The translations under genes and the position numbers were made by a program. The notes under the pieces were generated by a model. It had not been told where the DNA came from. It worked only from the letters and a program-made list of their open reading frames with translations, and searched no databases. A stretch of 64,000 bases of DNA from Planctomycetes bacterium UBA7888 (GTDB lineage Bacteria > Planctomycetota > UBA1135), in NCBI GenBank assembly GCA_002500505.1, contig DLRM01000028.1:11346-75345 (forward strand), written 5' to 3'. Of this stretch, positions 44,934-53,150 are shown piece after piece. Within the stretch, counting starts at the first letter, position 1. Every line of letters begins with the position of its first letter.

Positions 44934-45803
44934 TTATTTCCCAACTGTTCCAGTCTTGTCCTTCCACTGCATCAAGGCTTTGGGGCCATGAATGTACAAG
45001 GGAGTCCCACCTTCGACACAGTTGTAAATACTGCAGTCTTCAACACCGCATTCCTCGAGCCAATCCTCATCAATCAAGTCGCGACCACTGACTTCAGCGA
45101 TGGGTTTTCCAATTGCCGCAATCAGCGCATCGGAAAGAATATCTGGAGAGCGCCAATTTTCTCGCGTTCCCAATTGGTGGTTGATTGTTGCCTGGGATTC
45201 AATCGCTGTTGCCGGCCAGAGATTAAAAGCGGCTATATCATCGCGAGCAAGTTCTCCTGCCATCCCATTGGTAAGCATGGTCATTCCAAACTTAGTAATG
45301 AGATAGGGCGTCTTCCCTGGCAACATGCGTAAATCGACAGGCGGGGCAAGATTCACAATGTGCCCCCCAGTCCCTTGTTTGGACATGATGTTGGAGGCGA
45401 GATGGGCTAAATGAAATGGTCCTCGTAAATTCACATCGAGCAACAGATCGAAGCGGCGAAGAGGGGTATCTTTGACTCCCTGCCACCAAAGAGCACCAGC
45501 GTTATTCACTACGATGTCGAGGCTGCCAAACTCCTCGATGGTCTTTGCAACCATAGCCTCCACCTCTTCGGCATCGCGGACATTGCACCGAAAGGCTAGG
45601 GCGCGGCCCCCCGCCTCGGTGATTTCAGTAGCGGTCATATGAATCGTGCCGGGAAGGTTTTCCCTTTCTGTTTCAGACTTGGCAGCGCACACAACTGCGC
45701 AGCCCTGCTTTGCTAAGGCGATGGCTAAGGCCTTGCCGATTCCACGGGAGGCACCAGTAACGATGGCGGTCTTGCCAGAAAGGTCAGGGAGTTGAAGGCT
45801 CAT
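44934..45803 (-). CDS. Short-chain dehydrogenase, HSDL2-like, with altered catalytic serine
   Basis: A 289-residue SDR of the HSDL2-like group. The cofactor loop is VTGASRGIGKALA, NNAG lies near residue 95, and the active-site PYLITKFGM keeps the YxxxK pair. The usual catalytic Ser position reads NLAPP where HSDL2 proteins have NLSPP, so the Ser appears to be Ala. It may therefore be slow or have another role. It lies 41 bases downstream of a TetR gene and the fadD gene, which suggests lipid metabolism. ATG 45803 is preferred over TTG 45809 because TAAACT sits six bases before it. Confidence 0.82.
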   Translation of the reverse strand: MSLQLPDLSGKTAIVTGASRGIGKALAIALAKQGCAVVCAAKSETERENLPGTIHMTATEITEAGGRALAFRCNVRDAEEVEAMVAKTIEEFGSLDIVVNNAGALWWQGVKDTPLRRFDLLLDVNLRGPFHLAHLASNIMSKQGTGGHIVNLAPPVDLRMLPGKTPYLITKFGMTMLTNGMAGELARDDIAAFNLWPATAIESQATINHQLGTRENWRSPDILSDALIAAIGKPIAEVSGRDLIDEDWLEECGVEDCSIYNCVEGGTPLYIHGPKALMQWKDKTGTVGK

Positions 45804-45809
45804 GCACAA

Positions 45810-45815
45810 AGTTTA
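45810..45815 (-). promoter_or_regulatory. TANNNT box before the SDR gene
   Basis: Minus-strand TAAACT, six bases before ATG 45803. Confidence 0.45.
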
Positions 45816-45844
45816 GCCTTGCCCCTAGAAAAATGAACGAGTAT

Positions 45845-46456
45845 TCAGGATCGCAACGCCTTCTCAAGCATTCGAGAAAGAGGGGCGGCAGAGTCGACTA
45901 GAGCACGGTTGTTTTCAGAAAGTGCCCACGAAATTACGACCTCATCTAAGGCACCAGAAATCAGCTGGCGCGCAAGGCGAGGGCTCAAATCTGGATCAAA
46001 CTCGCCCGCTTGAATTCCCTCCTCCACCACACGATCCATCGCTGCGAAGAAGGAACGCAACGAGGGAAGAATCCCTTGTCGTATCAAGGGTTGAACCTCC
46101 CGCCAGTGAACATGAAAAACACGGGCAACACCGCGTTCTTCCCCAAAGACTTCAAAGTGGCGACGAACAAATCCACTCAACTGTTCTTGACCAGGTTTTT
46201 CAGAATCCAGTCCAGCCGTTTGCAAAACCAAGTACCGCTCCGAGTACCGATGAAATAATTCAATTAATAGATCTTCTTTGCGCTCAAAATAATTGTAAAT
46301 GGTGCCAGTTGCGACGCCAGCCTCTTTTGCAACATCCGCAACAGTCGAAGCGTGATAGCCACGCAAACTGAAAACAGCCACAGCTGCTTTCAAAATTGCT
46401 GCACCCTTGCCTACGGGCTCAGCTTGGACGGCAATTGGTTGCGACTCAGGATCCAC
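45845..46456 (-). CDS. TetR family regulator, FadR-like
   Basis: A 203-residue TetR protein with its helix-turn-helix at about residues 35-62 (HASTVADVAKEAGVATGTIYNYF). The C-terminal part resembles fatty-acid-responsive regulators (VARVFHVHWREVQPLIRQG). GTG 46456 lies inside the end of fadD, overlapping it by 11 bases, so the regulator is co-translated with the acyl-CoA synthetase it probably controls. It is distinct from the other TetR at 33825. Confidence 0.82.
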   Translation of the reverse strand: MDPESQPIAVQAEPVGKGAAILKAAVAVFSLRGYHASTVADVAKEAGVATGTIYNYFERKEDLLIELFHRYSERYLVLQTAGLDSEKPGQEQLSGFVRRHFEVFGEERGVARVFHVHWREVQPLIRQGILPSLRSFFAAMDRVVEEGIQAGEFDPDLSPRLARQLISGALDEVVISWALSENNRALVDSAAPLSRMLEKALRS

Positions 46457-48140
46457 CTTGCATCTTCGCTTCTTCTTCCGCGCGAAGGTCCTTCCGCAAC
46501 AGCTTCATCATGGAAGACTTTGGCAATTCATCTCGGAACTCCCAGCCTTTTGGAATTTTATAAGCGGCAAGTCGGTCGCGACACCACTGATCCAATTCGT
46601 CTTCACTTGCAGATTTCCCTTCCTCAAAGACAACAAAAGACTTCACAGTTTCACCTCGACTTTCATCAGGAACACCAATCGTGCATGCTTCCGAAATAGC
46701 TGGGTGATCTGTCAGGGCTCGGTCAATTTCATCCGGATAAATGTTGTAGCCACCGGCAATAATCATGTCCTTCTTGCGGCCGCAAATCCGAAAATATCCG
46801 TCCTCATCTACTACTGCAAGATCGCCGGTGTAAATCCAGTTATTCCTAATCATATGTGCCGTTTCATCCGGCATATTCAAGTAACCCATCATGACTTGCG
46901 GACCGCGAGCGATTAATTCGCCTTCGGCCCCAACTGGCATTTCAGTCAAGCCATCTTCAGGATCAACAATTTTGACTTCGGTGCTCGGAACCGGAATTCC
47001 AATGTGGCCAATTTTTCGATTCCCCTGAAGAGGGTTCACCGTTAGAACAGGCGAAGTCTCCGTTAAACCAAAACCTTCCACAATGATTGCGCCCGTTAGG
47101 CTTTCAAAACGGCGCTGAACATCTTCGGGGAGCGGAGCAGATCCTGAGAAGCAGTACTTCACAGAAGACAAATCTTGGTCTTCAATACCCTGGTATTGGT
47201 TAATCGCATTAAACAATGCCGGCAAAGCAGGGAACAAGGTAACTTTGTGTTTAGTAATATTTTTCACCATCATGGGGATATCTCGTGGGTTTGGCATCAG
47301 AACCATGCACGCGCCCGCCGAGATGGGCCAGTTCATGCAAACGGTCAGCCCAAAGATGTGAAAGTATGGCAAACAAGAAAGCAAGACTTCTTCACCTTCT
47401 TGAACACCGGTAAACCAAGGACGAACTTGCTGAACATTAAAAGAAATATTTCGTTGAGTAAGCTGAGCACCTTTACTGACTCCGGTCGTCCCCCCCGTGT
47501 ATTGCAAGGCGGCAACATCATCCATTGAACACTTCACTTGGGGTGGATTCGGCTCGGATTCAGCAATCACTTTCTTAAAAAAGTGCACGCCTGCTTCAGG
47601 TGCAACTTTCGCCCATGATGGTGGGTCCATCTTCTTCAATTTCAATGGAGCCAAGAGATTCAAAGGAAACTTCAGGTAATCTGGAATGCTCGTAACGATG
47701 TAATTCTTCACCGGCAATTTATCTCGCATTCCTTTCAAGTGACGGTCCCATAAGAAGTCAGCCGTAATCGCCAACTCTACTGAGGCATCATTCCATTGAT
47801 GCTCAATTTCGGGTGGGACATATAGGGGGTTGGTCATGACCGCTTTGGCGCCCAATCGCTGAATCGCATAAAAGGAAATCACTGTTTGGGGAACGTTAGG
47901 CAAATGCACGGCGACACTTGTCCCCTTCTGGACGCCCATCCCTGCCAGCGCAGTCGCCAGGCGGTCCACCTGGTCCTTCAGTTGGGAATAGTTCAAGCAG
48001 CAGTTCATGAACTTAACTGCCGGTCGGTCGCCAAACTTCTCAGTGGCGCTATCCAGGTAATCGATAAGGGAAATGTCCTGGAAATCCACCTCAGCGGGGA
48101 CCCCAGGATCGTAAGACTTGTGCCAGACCTTTTGTTCCAT
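46446..48140 (-). CDS. fadD: Long-chain acyl-CoA synthetase
   Basis: A 564-residue ANL-family ligase close to FadD (561). The AMP-binding loop YTGGTTGVSKGA is near residue 212. GFGLTETSPVL, YTGDLAVVDEDGYF and GRKKDMIIAGGYNIYPDEID mark the hinge and C-terminal domain. The lysine for adenylation is in YKIPKGWEF. It activates fatty acids to acyl-CoA for the fadE-fadI-fadJ enzymes encoded 8 kb away. ATG 48140, nine codons into the frame, is the likely start, with TATCCT six bases before it. Confidence 0.92.
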   Translation of the reverse strand: MEQKVWHKSYDPGVPAEVDFQDISLIDYLDSATEKFGDRPAVKFMNCCLNYSQLKDQVDRLATALAGMGVQKGTSVAVHLPNVPQTVISFYAIQRLGAKAVMTNPLYVPPEIEHQWNDASVELAITADFLWDRHLKGMRDKLPVKNYIVTSIPDYLKFPLNLLAPLKLKKMDPPSWAKVAPEAGVHFFKKVIAESEPNPPQVKCSMDDVAALQYTGGTTGVSKGAQLTQRNISFNVQQVRPWFTGVQEGEEVLLSCLPYFHIFGLTVCMNWPISAGACMVLMPNPRDIPMMVKNITKHKVTLFPALPALFNAINQYQGIEDQDLSSVKYCFSGSAPLPEDVQRRFESLTGAIIVEGFGLTETSPVLTVNPLQGNRKIGHIGIPVPSTEVKIVDPEDGLTEMPVGAEGELIARGPQVMMGYLNMPDETAHMIRNNWIYTGDLAVVDEDGYFRICGRKKDMIIAGGYNIYPDEIDRALTDHPAISEACTIGVPDESRGETVKSFVVFEEGKSASEDELDQWCRDRLAAYKIPKGWEFRDELPKSSMMKLLRKDLRAEEEAKMQGGS

Positions 48141-48146
48141 GGCAAA

Positions 48147-48152
48147 AGGATA
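48147..48152 (-). promoter_or_regulatory. TANNNT box before fadD
   Basis: Minus-strand TATCCT, six bases before ATG 48140. Confidence 0.5.
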
Positions 48153-48242
48153 GCGACAGCCCTCCAAAAGGGGTCCTCTACAAATACTTTTCCAAGGTTT
48201 TTCTGCCGATTCCGGATTCCTAGGGTAGATTTCAATTGCATC

Positions 48243-48935
48243 GTGACTGAACAGAAAAACAATACTTTTGGCCTAATATCTCGGGCGATTCCGGCTCCTC
48301 TCCGGGACCTACAAGAACCTATCAACACCCTCAGTCACGCGGCCGGATTCCTCCTCGCCGCCATCGGCCTGGCTTGGCTCCTTGAGCTCTCCGATGGCGA
48401 CCCTCGCAAAATCTTCGCCTTCACCATTTACATGGTGACCATGATGATTCAGTACGCAATGAGCACTGCCCTACACGGCCTCCGCCTCTCGCGCTGGAAA
48501 ATGCGGCAGCTCACCCGCCTCGACCATGTGGCAATCTTCCTTTTCATTGCCGGAGTTTTCACCCCTATTTGCGTTCTGGCAAATGACCATGCGGCAGGGA
48601 TGGCAGCGGTTTTCTTCGTTTGGGCAATCGCCCTCGCGGGTATTTGCCTCAAATTATTCTGGCTCGACGCCCCTCGCTGGGCTTCCACGATCGCATTCCA
48701 AATCGTCGTGGTGGCTTCCTACTTCGTTGCATACCCTTTCCTGGCAGAAATTCCTGCCCAAGGCGCTTACTGGCTAGCTCTCGGAGGAAAATTCTACCTC
48801 GCCGGCTCCCTTTTCTACGCCTTCCGGCGTCCTAATATTCTCCCTGGTATTTTGGGCCACCACGAACTGCTTCATTTTTTCGTGCTGGCCGGTAGCGCCT
48901 GCCATTACATGGTGATGGTCGGATATGCCAGCTAA
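48243..48935 (+). CDS. Hemolysin III/PAQR family membrane protein
   Basis: A 230-residue protein with seven predicted membrane spans. Family signatures are EPINTLSHAAGFLLAAIGLA, the STALHGLR segment, RLDHVAIFLFIAGVFTPIC and the final GHHELLHFFVLAGSACHYM, giving the His residues that bind zinc in PAQR proteins. Bacterial members may have ceramidase- or hydrolase-like activity on membrane lipids. The start is taken as GTG 48243 because upstream coding overlaps fadD. A strong intrinsic terminator follows the gene. Confidence 0.85.
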   Translation: MTEQKNNTFGLISRAIPAPLRDLQEPINTLSHAAGFLLAAIGLAWLLELSDGDPRKIFAFTIYMVTMMIQYAMSTALHGLRLSRWKMRQLTRLDHVAIFLFIAGVFTPICVLANDHAAGMAAVFFVWAIALAGICLKLFWLDAPRWASTIAFQIVVVASYFVAYPFLAEIPAQGAYWLALGGKFYLAGSLFYAFRRPNILPGILGHHELLHFFVLAGSACHYMVMVGYAS

Positions 48936-48980
48936 CCCCCTAATTCAGTAAAGGAACATAGTTTTCAGGCATGGAAATGG

Positions 48981-49019
48981 AAAGGCTCGTCGCCCCCCGC
49001 GGCGAGTCTTTCTTTCTTG
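48981..49019 (+). terminator. Intrinsic terminator after the hemolysin III gene
   Basis: AAAGGCTCGTCGC (48981-48993) pairs with GCGGCGAGTCTTT (48999-49011), 13 pairs with two G-T, around a CCCCC loop. TCTTTCTT follows. This is the clearest terminator in the window. Confidence 0.85.
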
Positions 49020-49087
49020 TTGGCAACCAATTTCAGCTCGCCTTTCTTGCCCGTTTCTTCTTCTTATGGGGTAGAATTTAATGCTCC

Positions 49088-50659
49088 ATGCTCGACTCCC
49101 CTCAAACTTACCTGGACCTCGGCAAACGTTCCGTTTCGCCGAAGGGAGTCTCTGTTTGGGCCTGGCCAGCTGAGGACAGTCGTTTCGCGGAAGTCATCGC
49201 TCATGCTCTCGGTCTCAAGCCCGCGAGGGAACTCAACAATCCGGAGAAGGATGTTTGGAGCATCGGCGATGAAGACCCGACACCCGAAAACATCTGTGGA
49301 GTTATTTTTGTTTCGCTTGAAGATCCGACCACTGGCTTGGAATCTCTTCAGACAATTCGAAGCACCTGGCCTAACCTTCGGGCGATTCCAGTCGGCCAAT
49401 CTGAACTGGTTCAGAATTGCTGTGAAGAATCCCCTACCGCCTTGCGACTGGCCTTCAACAAGGCTACAGCTCAAGGCCTCTTTGCCTTAGTCAATCGACA
49501 CCCTCGAGAAATCAAGTTTGGTGGTTCTGTTTTGGCCGCTATTGTTTTGATTGCCGCGGGCCTCATGTTACGTGGAGACACAGAGGAACCCCTCGAGGCA
49601 AGTGCTGGGGAATTCAATGTTCATAATTCAGCAACTGAACTTGTCCTCGGCGGCAATCGAGGAGTAGAGGCCAACCTTACGCCACTAGAGGGCCAGCTTT
49701 TCATGGCGGAATCCTCCGTACGGATTCCCCAAACCGGCGTCGTTCGCAAATTGCTCGTCGAAGAGGGTGATCTTGTTGAAAAGGGCACCCTCATCGCCAT
49801 CCTGGCCGACCTTCAGCATGCCGCAAAAGCAGAGGCCCTTCGGGTTAAACTTGCTATGTTGGAACAAGAATTTGAGCGGCGGCAGGTGCGCGCAACCGAT
49901 TCCACTCGTTCTGCGGATGACTCTCGAGGTTCTACAGCAACCGAAGCCACTTTGCTTGCCACGCAACACCGCGATGCCGCAGCAAAAGTGGCTGAGCGAA
50001 TCACCTGGCTCGACGACCAAGTTGAAACGTGCCAAGAATGGGTCACTCTTTACGAGGAACGAATTTCGGAAGACCCCAATATGCGCCTTGCCTATGAGAC
50101 TCCACTTGCCGCTCTCCATAAAAGAATGCGAACCCTTGCTTCCGACAAAGAGAACCTTCAAAAATCTGCAAGACAAGAGATTGCGTCGGCTTTGAGCATG
50201 GAATCCCTGACAGAAACGATTCGCCGCAACGAGAGCGAACGGACACTTGAGTCGGACATGTCCCTGAACAGATTGGAGTCGGAAATCGAAGACACCAAAA
50301 CTCAGGTGAAGCACCATGCAGATTTTGAGAACATCCCCTTTGTCTCCCCATGGGCTGGCGAAGTCACTCAGTTCGACGCAAAGGTGGGAAGTGTGATTCC
50401 TGCTCAGAGTGAATTCCTAAAGCTTCGTTCCGATAGTAGCCTCTTCGTCCTCCTTCCCTTTCAGAAGAGATACCTTGTTGCTGTCGGAGACAACGCCGCC
50501 ATCCGAGGAAAAGGGAACTTCCATGCCTCGGGATTTGTTACCGAAATTAATGACTCCAAAAACGGACTTCTTGCCAAAATAAATGTAATGGAAGTCCACT
50601 CGGGTAGGATTCAAAACAAGATGCCTGTTCAAGTCTTTCCCGAGGAGGGGTCCTACTAA
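49088..50659 (+). CDS. Single-span membrane-fusion-like protein with cytosolic N-terminal domain
   Basis: A 523-residue protein. Residues about 1-140 form a soluble domain I do not recognise (VSVWAWPAEDSRFAEVIAHA; GVIFVSLEDPTTGLESLQTI), somewhat like a degenerate receiver. One membrane span follows (FGGSVLAAIVLIAAGLML, about 146-163). The rest resembles HlyD/RND periplasmic adaptor proteins: a lipoyl half-motif PQTGVVRKLLVEEGDLVEKG, a long coiled-coil (about 245-410), the second lipoyl half VSPWAGEVTQFDAKVGSVIP, and a beta-barrel. No ABC or outer-membrane partner adjoins. TAGAAT lies ten bases before ATG 49088. Its end carries the ribosome-binding site of the next gene. Confidence 0.65.
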   Translation: MLDSPQTYLDLGKRSVSPKGVSVWAWPAEDSRFAEVIAHALGLKPARELNNPEKDVWSIGDEDPTPENICGVIFVSLEDPTTGLESLQTIRSTWPNLRAIPVGQSELVQNCCEESPTALRLAFNKATAQGLFALVNRHPREIKFGGSVLAAIVLIAAGLMLRGDTEEPLEASAGEFNVHNSATELVLGGNRGVEANLTPLEGQLFMAESSVRIPQTGVVRKLLVEEGDLVEKGTLIAILADLQHAAKAEALRVKLAMLEQEFERRQVRATDSTRSADDSRGSTATEATLLATQHRDAAAKVAERITWLDDQVETCQEWVTLYEERISEDPNMRLAYETPLAALHKRMRTLASDKENLQKSARQEIASALSMESLTETIRRNESERTLESDMSLNRLESEIEDTKTQVKHHADFENIPFVSPWAGEVTQFDAKVGSVIPAQSEFLKLRSDSSLFVLLPFQKRYLVAVGDNAAIRGKGNFHASGFVTEINDSKNGLLAKINVMEVHSGRIQNKMPVQVFPEEGSY

Positions 50660-50661
50660 TT
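50643..50661 (+). promoter_or_regulatory. Perfect AGGAGG ribosome-binding site before an ATT start
   Basis: AGGAGG at 50643-50648 lies ten bases before ATT 50659-50661, which overlaps the TAA of the preceding gene. Such a strong site is rare in this window. Confidence 0.55.
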
Positions 50662-51183
50662 CCCGCACCTCCTCCGCATCCTTCGGGTCTTCCCGAAGAA
50701 GAATTGCTTAGGGATGTCCAAGTAGAGCAAACACGAGGGTCTGGGCCGGGCGGTCAGCATCGCAATCGGGTTGCGACTGAAATTCGCCTCACCCATAAGC
50801 CCACCGGCATCCGAGGCGCTGCTGGTGAAAGGAGGCAATCCAAAGACAATCGGCGAATGGCACTTTTCAGGCTAAGGCTCAACCTCGCTCTGAACTTTCG
50901 GATTGAACATCAGGAGATAGAGCCTCCGGCCCCGGCGAGTTTTCAGGCAAGCGAACTCTGGTCGGAGAGAGTGCGAGCTTCCAAAATCGCCTGCAACTCT
51001 GAGCACCATGACTTTCCTACCTTGCTTGCCGAAGCCCTCGACACCCTCGCTTGGTATGGAGATGATCACAAGCGCGCAGCCGTAGCTTTGGGGATTTCAA
51101 ACTCGCAATTTTTAAAATTTATCGGAAAAGCTCCAAAGGCATTGGCTGATTATCGAAGCCGCACCAAAGCTTCGAAAGGATAA
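50659..51183 (+). CDS. Release-factor-like (RF-1 domain, ArfB/PrfH-type) protein
   Basis: A protein of up to 174 residues with the peptidyl-tRNA hydrolysis motif GGQ at residues 31-33 in TRGSGPGGQHRNRVATEIRL. The basic stretch GERRQSKDNRRMALFRLRL follows, as in non-canonical release factors that rescue stalled ribosomes. The C-terminus is helical and lacks the codon-recognition domains. TTG 50704 is a possible start, but HPSGLPEEELLRD upstream of it resembles the N-terminus of relatives, as I recall them. The frame from 50608 to 50704 has no ATG, GTG or TTG, and a perfect AGGAGG stands ten bases before ATT 50659. Confidence 0.8.
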   Translation: MPAPPPHPSGLPEEELLRDVQVEQTRGSGPGGQHRNRVATEIRLTHKPTGIRGAAGERRQSKDNRRMALFRLRLNLALNFRIEHQEIEPPAPASFQASELWSERVRASKIACNSEHHDFPTLLAEALDTLAWYGDDHKRAAVALGISNSQFLKFIGKAPKALADYRSRTKASKG

Positions 51184-51187
51184 GGCT

Positions 51188-51574
51188 TTACTCTCCGACG
51201 AACCGAAGGAACACGGCTTCGCCCAAAAAAACACAAGCAATACCAACTCCATTTTGGGCGAAAACATTGAGCACGGCTAGGCCATGTTGAGATTCACGAA
51301 TCATTTGCGCAGTTTCAAAACCAAATGTTGAAAAAGTCGTAAATGCACCAAGGAATCCAACCAAAACCACTACACGCACTTCCGAAGTTAGAAGGTTCCG
51401 ATGTTCGGCCATTGCCCAAACGGCCCCAAACAGAAGACAGCCGATCGCATTTACGGCAAGTGTTCCAACAGGAAATCCACTCACGTGCCACCTCGTTCCT
51501 AATCCGGAAACGAAGTAGCGACAAATCGATCCGAGGGCACCAGCGGCGGCAATCCAAAGAAGGCGTTGAAGCAT
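51188..51574 (-). CDS. crcB: Fluoride ion channel
   Basis: A 128-residue membrane protein with four spans. The Fluc signatures are GALGSICRYFVSG near the N-terminus, FPVGTLAVNAIGCLLFG and GFLGAFTTFSTFGFE, with the Asn and the Phe-Thr residues that line the fluoride path. It exports fluoride as an inverted dimer. It is convergent with the release-factor-like gene, four bases between stops. TAGACT lies eight bases before the ATG. I looked for a fluoride riboswitch upstream and found none. Confidence 0.92.
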   Translation of the reverse strand: MLQRLLWIAAAGALGSICRYFVSGLGTRWHVSGFPVGTLAVNAIGCLLFGAVWAMAEHRNLLTSEVRVVVLVGFLGAFTTFSTFGFETAQMIRESQHGLAVLNVFAQNGVGIACVFLGEAVFLRFVGE

Positions 51575-51596
51575 GACTGAAAAGTCTAACGGTGCT

Positions 51597-51754
51597 CTAA
51601 CTTCGACCCAACCGATGTTTGGCTTCGTCGATCGTCATATCTGACGACCATGGTGGGTCTCTTCGTTGAGAGAAACGCCATAGACAAAATCCATCTCTGC
51701 AATACCGATTCCCATTTCCGAGTCATAAACCTTGCAAAGGACTTTAAAAAGAGC
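51597..51754 (-). other. Coding-like stretch upstream of crcB, possibly decayed or small ORFs
   Basis: On the minus strand 51754-51635 is open and reads protein-like (VYDSEMGIGIAEMDFVYGVS, then LNEETHHGRQI and TGA). An ATG at 51715 would give 26 residues. A second ORF, MTIDEAKHRLGRS (51638-51597), overlaps its stop as ATGA. These may be real micro-ORFs leading crcB or remnants of a lost gene. I recognise no family. The other bases of the 217-base gap show only the promoter-like box of the next gene. Confidence 0.3.
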
Positions 51755-51779
51755 CTAAAGAATCACCGTCTTAAAAGCT

Positions 51780-51785
51780 TACACT
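51780..51785 (+). promoter_or_regulatory. TANNNT box before the MFS gene
   Basis: TACACT, six bases before ATG 51792. Confidence 0.45.
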
Positions 51786-51791
51786 ACCCAG

Positions 51792-53150
51792 ATGCCCTCC
51801 AATAAAAGCTCTGTCCTTGGAATTGTTTTCTTAACAGTCTTCCTTGATATTGTGGGCTTCTCCATCATATTTCCACTATTCCCTGGGATGCTGGATCACT
51901 ATGTGAGTTTGGAAGGTTCCGGAAGTGCTGTAGGAAGACTTGCGCAATGGTTATCCGGATTTGCGGGTTCGGACAGCAACGCTGTCACGACCCTATTCGG
52001 AGGTCTTCTCGGCTCTCTCTACGGGCTCTTGCAATTCATCTTTTCGACAGTCTGGGGTGGTCTTTCCGACCGAGTTGGGCGCCGACCCACTCTACTCTTC
52101 ACTCTCCTGGGCACGGTTGCTTCCTATTTCCTTTGGATGTGGGCGGGCACCTTTGTCGTCCTGATTGCTGCCCGAATTCTTGGTGGAATTATGGCCGGAA
52201 ATATATCGACGGCTTCTGCGGCTGTGGCGGACACAACAACCGCACAAGATCGAGCCAAGGGAATGGGCATTGTGGGCATGGCCATCGGCTTGGGTTTCAT
52301 TTTGGGGCCCGCCATCGGTGGATTCTCCATGAGCATCTCTTTGCCGGGTGCGAACTCAATCCAAACAGCCCAAGCATTTGCACTGAATCCCTTTTCCGCC
52401 CCCGCCCTTCTTTCTGCCGTTTTGGCTATCCTCAACTTCCTTTGGGTTTGGAAGCGATTCCCTGAAACTTTTCCTAAAGGGGCTCGTGCGACTTGCCCAA
52501 GCCTACGCTCCTTTAACCCAATCGTTCGCCTACGCTCACTTTCCTTCCCGGGAATCCGGCGCACAAATTTTCTTTACTTGAGTTACCTGACGGCCTTTGC
52601 CGCTGTGGAATTTACGCTCACTTTTTTGGCAGTCGAACGACTTCAATACTCTGAAATCGACCTGGCTTGGGTCTTTGTTTACATTGGACTCATCATTGCC
52701 TTGGTTCAAGGAGGATTTGTCAGACGCCTCGCCCCGCGTTTTGGCGAACGGCGCCTGGCATTCACTGGACTCTGTATCACCGCACCTGGTTTTATTTTGC
52801 TCGCCGGCGCCCAATCAAGTTCAGGACTTTACCTTGCTCTTGGTTTTATGGCTGTGGGCTCCGCCTTGGTTATGCCTTGCTTGTCTGCTCTGATTTCGCG
52901 GTACGCCCCTTCGGATCGCCAAGGACTTGCCCTTGGAACTTTTCGCTCAATGGGCTCTCTAAGCCGGGCACTTGGTCCCGTCATGGGAGCGGCTCTTTAT
53001 TGGAAATTGGGCTCGGCCGCACCTTGCGAATGGGGCGCTGGCCTTCTCCTCATTCCTCTTGGGGTAGCCCTCACCCTTCCCTCGCCGCCATTCGAAGAAA
53101 CGGAGTATGCTGTCCGGCCCGAGGAGGCATCCTCGACCTCTGATGGCTGA
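51792..53150 (+). CDS. MFS transporter, TetA-like
   Basis: A 452-residue transporter with 12 expected spans. The A-loop motif GGLSDRVGRRPTLL is between spans 2 and 3, and VLIAARILGGIMAGNISTAS and GIVGMAIGLGFILGPAIGG (motif C, typical of drug/H+ antiporters) follow. A large loop between spans 1 and 2 (LEGSGSAVGRLAQWLSGFAG) is longer than in TetA. It overlaps the decarboxylase gene by eight bases, so the two are co-expressed; export of the decarboxylation product, or import of its substrate, is a fair guess. Confidence 0.82.
   Translation: MPSNKSSVLGIVFLTVFLDIVGFSIIFPLFPGMLDHYVSLEGSGSAVGRLAQWLSGFAGSDSNAVTTLFGGLLGSLYGLLQFIFSTVWGGLSDRVGRRPTLLFTLLGTVASYFLWMWAGTFVVLIAARILGGIMAGNISTASAAVADTTTAQDRAKGMGIVGMAIGLGFILGPAIGGFSMSISLPGANSIQTAQAFALNPFSAPALLSAVLAILNFLWVWKRFPETFPKGARATCPSLRSFNPIVRLRSLSFPGIRRTNFLYLSYLTAFAAVEFTLTFLAVERLQYSEIDLAWVFVYIGLIIALVQGGFVRRLAPRFGERRLAFTGLCITAPGFILLAGAQSSSGLYLALGFMAVGSALVMPCLSALISRYAPSDRQGLALGTFRSMGSLSRALGPVMGAALYWKLGSAAPCEWGAGLLLIPLGVALTLPSPPFEETEYAVRPEEASSTSDG

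Noticed and set aside
51575..51791. Fluoride riboswitch before crcB
   Set aside because: I looked for the conserved GGCGAT-type start and pseudoknot elements on the minus strand and did not find them.
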